DNA from: Chitinophagaceae bacterium
GTDB lineage: Bacteria > Bacteroidota > Bacteroidia > Chitinophagales > Chitinophagaceae
Assembly: GCA_004173235.1 (NCBI GenBank)
Contig: SEAC01000015.1
Span: 619,729 to 683,728 of the forward strand
Length of the DNA stretch: 64,000 nucleotides
Direction: 5' to 3'
The position numbers were made by a program, and so were the translations under genes. The notes under the pieces are model-generated. The model ran no database searches. It saw only the letters and a program-made list of their open reading frames with translations, and was not told the DNA's origin. Shown here in pieces: positions 59,540 through 64,000 of the stretch. Within the stretch, counting starts at the first letter, position 1. Each line of letters begins with the position of its first letter.

Positions 59540-60574
59540 ATGAGACGCATCCTCCTGGTTCTCTTTGGACTTCTCTTTGTTGCCGCCCTCGGCGCAGCCT
59601 GGCTCCTTTTTGGTTCAGGAACGGGTTTCGCCGGCAAGCGGGCAACGCTCTACATCGCATCCAACGCCGCCACCCGCGAGGCCGTGCTCGACTCCGTGCG
59701 CAAGAACGGCATCGTGAGCAGCCCGCGCTTTTTCGACTGGATGGCGGGCCGCCTCGGCTACTGGGAGCGCGTGCGCCCGGGCAAATATGAATTTCCCGCG
59801 GGCAGCAACCTGTATCGCATGATCCGCACGCTGCGCAACGGAACGCAAACGCCGGTAAAGATCACCATCAACAAGCTGCGCACCCGCGGCGACCTCGCGC
59901 GGATCTTCGGCGGCAAGTTCGAGGGCGATTCGGCACGCATGATGGCCTTTCTCGACAACGCCGATTCGATGCGTACGTTCAAGGCCACACCCGAGCAGGC
60001 GCTGACGATCTTGCTGCCCGACACTTACACCTACTACTGGACCAACGGCCCGCGCGAAGTGCTCCGCAAGTTTGCCGATGTGTCGGCCGGCTTCTGGACG
60101 AGCGAGCGCATCGCCAAAGCAAAAGCGCACGGCCTGACGCCACAGGAAGCATATACCGTAGCATCTATTGTAGAAGAAGAAACGAATGCGCAGGCCGAGA
60201 AAGGCAACGTAGCAAGCGTTTACCTCAACCGCCTGGCGAAGGGCATGCCCCTGCAGGCCGACCCGACGATCAAATTTGCGCTCAACGATTTTACGCTGCG
60301 CCGCATTTACGAGAAGCACCTGTTCGTTGTTTCGCCCTACAACACCTACCGCAACAAGGGACTGCCTCCCGGGCCCATCTGCACGCCGTCGCGCAAGACC
60401 ATCGACGCGGTGTTGAATTCCCCAAAAACAACCTACCTCTTTTTCGTGGCGAGCCCTGCGTTTGACGGCACGCACGTGTTCAGCAGCACCTACGAGGAGC
60501 ACCTGCAAAAGGCCAAAGCCTACCAACAGGAACTCGACCGGCAGGAAGCGATCAAAAACGGCAGGTCCTCCTGA
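59540..60574 (+). CDS. mltG: Endolytic murein transglycosylase MltG
   Basis: MltG cuts nascent peptidoglycan strands and thereby sets their length. The 344-residue protein has one N-terminal membrane helix (ILLVLFGLLFVAALGAAWLLF), a LysM-like domain and the YceG catalytic region. The latter includes YTVASIVEEETNAQAEKGNVASVYLNRLAKGMPLQADPT, with the catalytic Glu in SIVEEE. PYNTYRNKGLPPGPICTPS completes the family pattern. Its stop shares a base with the start of the BrkB-type gene, so the two are coupled. Confidence 0.95.
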   Translation: MRRILLVLFGLLFVAALGAAWLLFGSGTGFAGKRATLYIASNAATREAVLDSVRKNGIVSSPRFFDWMAGRLGYWERVRPGKYEFPAGSNLYRMIRTLRNGTQTPVKITINKLRTRGDLARIFGGKFEGDSARMMAFLDNADSMRTFKATPEQALTILLPDTYTYYWTNGPREVLRKFADVSAGFWTSERIAKAKAHGLTPQEAYTVASIVEEETNAQAEKGNVASVYLNRLAKGMPLQADPTIKFALNDFTLRRIYEKHLFVVSPYNTYRNKGLPPGPICTPSRKTIDAVLNSPKTTYLFFVASPAFDGTHVFSSTYEEHLQKAKAYQQELDRQEAIKNGRSS

Positions 60575-61539
60575 TGGCGCGCATCTCCCCCATACGCCGC
60601 CGGATGGCACGCCCATTCAATTCGATGATCGAAGGCGCGAAGCACGCTTATGTGCCGGGCATACGCCACTTTTCGCTGTTCGAGATCACGGGCGCGTTCA
60701 AGCGGCAGCTGAGTCGCACGAGCCTTCCCGAGCGCGCTGCCGCGATCTCGTTCAACGTGTTCATGGCCATACCGCCCACGCTCCTCTTCCTGTTTACGCT
60801 GGTGCCGCTGCTGCCCATTTCGCAGCAGTTCACCCGCGAGTTGTTTGGCCTTATCCGCGACATCGTTCCGGGCGAGAAGAACAACTCCGTTATTATCGGT
60901 TTCCTCCGCGACTTCCTGCAGCGCCCGCGCAACGGCCTGCTGTCCTTTGGTCTGTTGCTGGCGATGTTCTTCTCCAGCAATGCCATGATGGGCATCCTGC
61001 GCTCGTTCGATAAAAATTATGAAGGCTTCCGCAAGCCAACGGGTTTGCAAAAACGCAAGACGGCCTTCCGCCTGACGATGATCTTCTTCTTCACGATTTT
61101 CCTGTGCGTGCTCCTGTTGATTGCGCAGGGCGCCGTGCTCAAGTGGATCGGTATCCGCAACATCCAGGTGCGCAGCATCATTGCCAACACGCGGTGGATC
61201 GTAATCATCGCGCTGGCCTTCTGGTCGGTGTCGTTCATTTACCGCCACGGCCCCGCAGTGGATCATAAATGGCCGATGATCACGCCGGGATCGGTGTTTG
61301 CTACCTCGCTGATGATCCTTGCCACCTCGCTGGTGACGTTCTGGGCCGACAACTTTTCGAACTACAACAAGCTGTACGGTTCCATCAGCGCCGTGTTCAT
61401 CCTTATGTCGCTCATCTTCGTCAACTCGCTGGTGCTGCTTATCGGGTTCGAGCTGAATGTGACGCTGGTGAACCTGAGGAGCGCACGCGCGCAGGCCGAG
61501 CGGGCACTGAACGCACCGCACGAGGACCTGCTCTCCTGA
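60574..61539 (+). CDS. YihY/BrkB family membrane protein
   Basis: The 321-residue protein has six hydrophobic segments. Family motifs include RAAAISFNVFMAIPPTLLFLFTLVPLLP and FSSNAMMGILRSFDKNY. A long C-terminal helix pair with ATSLVTFWADNFSNYNKLYGSISAVFILMSLIFVNSLVLLIGFELN follows. The YihY/BrkB group is of debated function and is not a ribonuclease. The start overlaps the mltG stop by one base, and the neighbourhood supports a cell-envelope role. Terminator signals after the stop are weak. Confidence 0.9.
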   Translation: MARISPIRRRMARPFNSMIEGAKHAYVPGIRHFSLFEITGAFKRQLSRTSLPERAAAISFNVFMAIPPTLLFLFTLVPLLPISQQFTRELFGLIRDIVPGEKNNSVIIGFLRDFLQRPRNGLLSFGLLLAMFFSSNAMMGILRSFDKNYEGFRKPTGLQKRKTAFRLTMIFFFTIFLCVLLLIAQGAVLKWIGIRNIQVRSIIANTRWIVIIALAFWSVSFIYRHGPAVDHKWPMITPGSVFATSLMILATSLVTFWADNFSNYNKLYGSISAVFILMSLIFVNSLVLLIGFELNVTLVNLRSARAQAERALNAPHEDLLS

Positions 61540-61609
61540 TTTTTTACACGAATGGCATTCCGGGCCCGGCGAATTTGCCGAACTTAGGGTTCGCTTAAAA
61601 ACACAATCA

Positions 61610-62212
61610 ATGAAAAAGACTGCATTCCTCTTCCTGCTGGCTGCAACGGCGCTTTTCGCGTTTCGCAGCGTCACGGAGTTGCCCATTGGTGCAACTATGC
61701 CCAAGGCTGAAGTGAAACTGAAAGACGTTACGGGCAAGGAAGTTTCGCTTGCCGATGCCAAAGGCGCGAATGGCCTGCTGGTGATGTTCAGTTGCAACAC
61801 CTGCCCATTCGTGGTAAAGAACCAATCGCGCACAGCCGAGATCGGCAATTACGCGATGGCAAAAAAGGTGGGTGTTATCCTGGTCAACTCCAACGAAGCG
61901 CTGCGTGCCAAAGATGATTCTTTCGATGCGATGCAAGCTTATGCAAAGGAGCAAGGCTATAAGTGGAGTTACGTGGTTGATCCGAAGTCGGAGCTCGCCG
62001 ATGCTTTCGGCGCCACCCGCACCCCGGAGTGCTTTCTGTTCGACAAGGATGGCAAGCTGGTATACCATGGAGCGATTGACGACAACCCTGGAAATTCAGA
62101 AGGCGTCACCCGCAAGCACCTGCAAATTGCAGTGGATGAATTAACCGGCGGAAAGGAGATCGCTGTAAAGACTTCACGCTCGGTGGGCTGCAGCATCAAG
62201 CGTGCTCCATAA
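61610..62212 (+). CDS. Secreted thioredoxin-fold protein (AhpC/TSA-like)
   Basis: The 200-residue protein begins with a signal peptide (KKTAFLFLLAATALFAFRS). LPIGATMPKAEVKLKDVTGKEVSLADAKGANGLLVMFSCNTCPFVVKNQ follows, with the CxxC (CNTC) of peroxiredoxin/thioredoxin-like proteins. A later segment, FGATRTPECFLFDKDGKLVYHGAIDDNPGNSEGVTRKHL, is typical of the AhpC/TSA-like periplasmic group. It probably acts as a thiol-disulfide or peroxide-related protein in the periplasm. It has a convergent partner, the TlpA-like gene, 43 bases downstream. Confidence 0.88.
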   Translation: MKKTAFLFLLAATALFAFRSVTELPIGATMPKAEVKLKDVTGKEVSLADAKGANGLLVMFSCNTCPFVVKNQSRTAEIGNYAMAKKVGVILVNSNEALRAKDDSFDAMQAYAKEQGYKWSYVVDPKSELADAFGATRTPECFLFDKDGKLVYHGAIDDNPGNSEGVTRKHLQIAVDELTGGKEIAVKTSRSVGCSIKRAP

Positions 62213-62235
62213 CAACAAATTTTTGAAAAGAGCAT

Positions 62236-62257
62236 CCCTCCGATCGGAGAGATTTTT
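62236..62257 (+). terminator. Terminator between convergent thioredoxin-fold genes
   Basis: The palindrome CTCCGATCGGAG, with GA and TTTTT following, lies 25 bases after the stop codon and can end the plus-strand transcript. Confidence 0.55.
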
Positions 62258-62753
62258 ATTGCGGGAGTGCGAGCATTTTCCGGATCTGTAGTTCTAGTTG
62301 CGTTCGGCTGAGCGATTCTTCTATGAAATAACGGTAACCGTTCTTTCGGTTGATGAACAGGGATGCAGGCAGCGCCCCCGACCAGATGCTGTCTACCTTG
62401 GGACAAAACAGGTCGGCGTTGCTTTCATCGAGAAAGACGATGGGTGCAGTGATCTTGCGCTTTTGCGCGAAGGCTTTGATCTTTTTGTAATCTTCAGGCA
62501 GGTCGAGGCTGACAAGCAGGAGGCGCACGCCCGAAGAACGGTATTTAGCCGTCATAGCCTGGAAGTGCGGGATCTCGGCGATGCAGGGCTTACAGAACGT
62601 GGCCCAGAAATTAAGGATCGTGGGTGCCGATGTGGTATCCATATAACGCTCAAGGTCGGCGATCTTCCATTTGGGAATGGCTGATTGCGCAGAAGCCTGC
62701 GAGGTGGCGAACAGTAGAATTACGGTAAGGAGCTTAATCGGTGTTTTCATCAT
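62256..62753 (-). CDS. TlpA-like thiol-disulfide protein
   Basis: The 165-residue protein has a signal peptide (KTPIKLLTVILLFATSQASAQ) and a thioredoxin fold with the active site NFWATFCKPCIAEIPHFQ (CKPC). VRLLLVSLDLPEDYKKIKAFAQKRKITAPIVFLDESN and a cis-Pro region (ALPASLFINRKNGYRYF) follow. It probably reduces or oxidises cysteines of exported proteins or helps cytochrome c maturation. Its first 20 bases overlap trmH on the same strand. Its 3' end faces the other thioredoxin-fold gene. Confidence 0.9.
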   Translation of the reverse strand: MMKTPIKLLTVILLFATSQASAQSAIPKWKIADLERYMDTTSAPTILNFWATFCKPCIAEIPHFQAMTAKYRSSGVRLLLVSLDLPEDYKKIKAFAQKRKITAPIVFLDESNADLFCPKVDSIWSGALPASLFINRKNGYRYFIEESLSRTQLELQIRKMLALPQ

Positions 62754-63330
62754 GCAATCCCCATTGTTGTGCGAGGCTTTCCTGCAGTTGGCTGTGGAGC
62801 CCGCTTTGGTTGTAATGGCCTGCGGCGGTTTTTTGCCGGAAGGCTTCGTAGAGGCTTACCGCGCACGCAACGCTGATATTGAGCGACTGAATCATGCCCA
62901 CTTGCGGGATGATGAAGTTTCCATCTGCGAGCGCACGGAACTCCTCACTTACGCCACCATGTTCGTTGCCGAATACGAGTGCCGTTGCAACGGTGAGATC
63001 GGTGTCGTATAAACTTACGGCGTCGGAGCTGAGGTGCGTTGTTAAAATGCGCGTGTACCTGGAGCGCAGCTCGGCGAAGCAGGCGGCTGCATCGGTAAAC
63101 TGGTGAACGGTAAGCCACTTGTAGGCGGAGCTGGAGCTGCGAAAGCCCCACTTCTTGTGCGGAGGAATTTTCGTGTTGAGTACATAGATTTCCTGCACTC
63201 CTACGGCGTCGCAGCTGCGCATCACTGCAGACACGTTGTGCGGGTCGAATACGTTCTCGAGCACCACGGTTAGATTGCTTTGCCGCCTTTGCAATACAGC
63301 CTCGATGCGTGATCGGCGTTCGTTGGTCAT
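62734..63330 (-). CDS. trmH: tRNA (guanosine(18)-2'-O)-methyltransferase, SpoU family
   Basis: TrmH methylates the ribose of G18 in the tRNA D loop. The 198-residue protein has the SpoU signatures VVLENVFDPHNVSAVMRSCDAVGVQEIYVLN, ALVFGNEHGGVSEEFRALAD and FIIPQVGMIQSLNISVACAVSLYEA, which form the trefoil-knot SAM site. An N-terminal helix (TNERRSRIEAVLQRRQSNL) is typical of TrmH. ATG 63330 is used; an ATG three codons earlier is possible. The tRNA-Pro gene and its repeat array lie next door, on the other side of its promoter region. Confidence 0.92.
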   Translation of the reverse strand: MTNERRSRIEAVLQRRQSNLTVVLENVFDPHNVSAVMRSCDAVGVQEIYVLNTKIPPHKKWGFRSSSSAYKWLTVHQFTDAAACFAELRSRYTRILTTHLSSDAVSLYDTDLTVATALVFGNEHGGVSEEFRALADGNFIIPQVGMIQSLNISVACAVSLYEAFRQKTAAGHYNQSGLHSQLQESLAQQWGLHDENTD

Positions 63331-63379
63331 ACACTGCAAAGAAAATCTTTACCCGGAACTTTTGAATACCGAAAATCCC

Positions 63380-63387
63380 TAAATTTG
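63380..63387 (+). promoter_or_regulatory. Possible promoter of tRNA-Pro
   Basis: TAAATTTG matches TAnnTTTG, with TTTG at 63361-63364 upstream. The spacing is shorter than usual, and the tRNA starts 46 bases downstream. Confidence 0.45.
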
Positions 63388-63433
63388 CACCCCGTCATTG
63401 AAGCAACGAAAGGCGCTTTTATGATACCCGGAT

Positions 63434-63507
63434 CGGGTGGTGGCGCAGCCCGGTAGCGCACTTGCATGGGGTGCAAGGGGTCGCAAGTTCGAATCTTGTC
63501 CACCCGA
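63434..63507 (+). tRNA. tRNA-Pro (GGG)
   Basis: Acceptor stem CGGGTGG pairs with CCACCCG. The D arm is GCGC-agcccggta-GCGC. The anticodon stem CTTGC/GCAAG holds the loop ATGGGGT with anticodon GGG. The T arm is GCAAG-TTCGAAT-CTTGT. The discriminator is A and CCA is not encoded. A terminator follows at once. Confidence 0.95.
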
Positions 63508-63510
63508 CAG

Positions 63511-63538
63511 AAAAGAGAGTCTTTGGACTCTCTTTTTT
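63511..63538 (+). terminator. Terminator after tRNA-Pro
   Basis: GAGAGTC-TTTG-GACTCTC is followed by TTTTTT and is preceded by four A residues. Part of this sequence is duplicated at about 63709 inside the repeat array. Confidence 0.85.
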
Positions 63539-63550
63539 CATTTACTTCCG

Positions 63551-64000
63551 GCCCGGTTGCGCATCCCGCTTGGGGCGGGAGGGTCGTGGCGCTTCGAGCG
63601 CCATCCACCCGACGAACGATGAAAGCTCTGAAGTGACTCGGGGCTTTTTTCATGCCCGGTAGCGCATCCCGCTCGAGGCGGGAGGGTCGTGGCGCTTCGA
63701 GCGCCATCCTCTCTTTTTTCATTTACTTCCGGCCCGGTAGCGCATTCCGCTTGAGGCGGGAGGGTCGTGGCGCTTCGAGCGCCATCCACCCGACGAACGA
63801 TGAAAGCTCTGAAGTGATTCGGGGCTTTTTCATGCCCGGTAGCGCATCCCGCTCGAGGCGGGAGGGTCGTGGCGCTTCGAGCGCCATCCACCCGACGAAC
63901 GATGAAAGCTCTGAAGTGATTCGGGGCTTTTTTCATGCCCGGTAGCGCATCCCGCTTGAGGCGGGAGGGTCGTGGCGCTTCGAGCGCCATCCACCCGACG
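63551..64000 (+). repeat. Tandem array of tRNA-Pro-like repeats
   Basis: Five copies start with GCCCGGT(A/T)GCGCA at 63551, 63654, 63732, 63834 and 63937. Spacings are 103, 78, 102 and 103; the last copy runs to the window edge. Each holds a TCCCG-7 bases-CGGGA hairpin (one arm reads TTCCG in the copy at 63732), GGGTCG, a TGGCG-CTTCGAG-CGCCA hairpin and TCCACCCGACG. Copy 2 loses the CCACCCG end and joins the duplicated tRNA terminator. Copies 1, 3 and 4 are followed by an AAAGCTC...GGGGCTTTTT hairpin like a terminator. The 5' acceptor strand CGGGTGG is absent from all. The same layout as tRNA-Pro 3' of the D stem points to descent from it. Confidence 0.8.

Noticed and set aside
63551..64000. 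Additional functional tRNA genes in the tRNA-like array
   Set aside because: No copy has the 5' acceptor strand CGGGTGG or a normal 5' D stem, so a complete cloverleaf cannot form. They are listed as repeats.

Overview
The window looks like chromosomal DNA from a GC-rich member of the Bacteroidota, most likely family Chitinophagaceae. Reasons: four TonB-dependent or related outer-membrane receptors, several with an N-terminal carboxypeptidase-regulatory-like domain; a DUF5686 barrel protein; LptE-274 aa protein-SecG order; promoters of the Bacteroidota type (TAnnTTTG in place of a sigma-70 -10 box); and weak Shine-Dalgarno signals. No phage, insertion sequence, CRISPR array or plasmid function was seen. 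The content is mainly core metabolism and envelope biology, and the unusual material lies mostly between the genes.

Layout. 1-5 kb: end of a flippase-like membrane protein, rfaE2, the polyphosphate pair ppk1/ppx, and panB. 5.3-8.8 kb: a BtuB-like receptor followed 12 bases later by an ALDH7-type dehydrogenase. 9-14 kb: two tiny minus-strand reading frames, a secreted subtilase with a very large insertion, a DinB-like protein and a Prc protease. 14.1-17 kb: tRNA-His and a large outer-membrane barrel protein. 17-20.1 kb: an overlapping trio (degenerate Gfo/Idh-like protein plus two glycosyltransferases). 20.1-25.1 kb: ftsE, purM, ribF, holA and a coiled-coil membrane protein. 25.5-29.6 kb: a large receptor and purC. 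29.6-35.3 kb: a probable heme uptake operon (small secreted protein, receptor, HmuT, HmuU, HmuV) with a terminator-like hairpin between receptor and binding protein. 35.3-47.9 kb: trhO, small membrane proteins, a DUF5686 protein, penicillin acylase, RtcB, Pcm, a membrane methyltransferase, a phosphosugar mutase and a DUF2279 protein. 48-54 kb: a PyrR-like enzyme and an Fe-S electron-transfer protein whose usual partner, 2.6 kb downstream, is broken by an internal deletion and frameshift. 54.6-63.3 kb: miaB, a sigma-54 activator, lptE, secG, mltG, a BrkB protein, two thioredoxin-fold proteins and trmH. 63.4-64 kb: tRNA-Pro(GGG) followed by a tandem array of tRNA-like repeats.

Three observations stand out. 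First, the array after tRNA-Pro keeps the D loop, an anticodon-like hairpin, the variable loop, a T-arm-like hairpin and the 3' acceptor strand, but not the 5' acceptor strand; the stems have changed on both sides while staying paired. Second, five genes carry TAnnTTTG exactly four bases before the start codon, which points to leaderless or nearly leaderless transcripts and decides one start codon. Third, many intergenic regions hold short, locus-specific degenerate repeats, often as facing inverted arms, together with 112-, 41- and 27-base tandem arrays.
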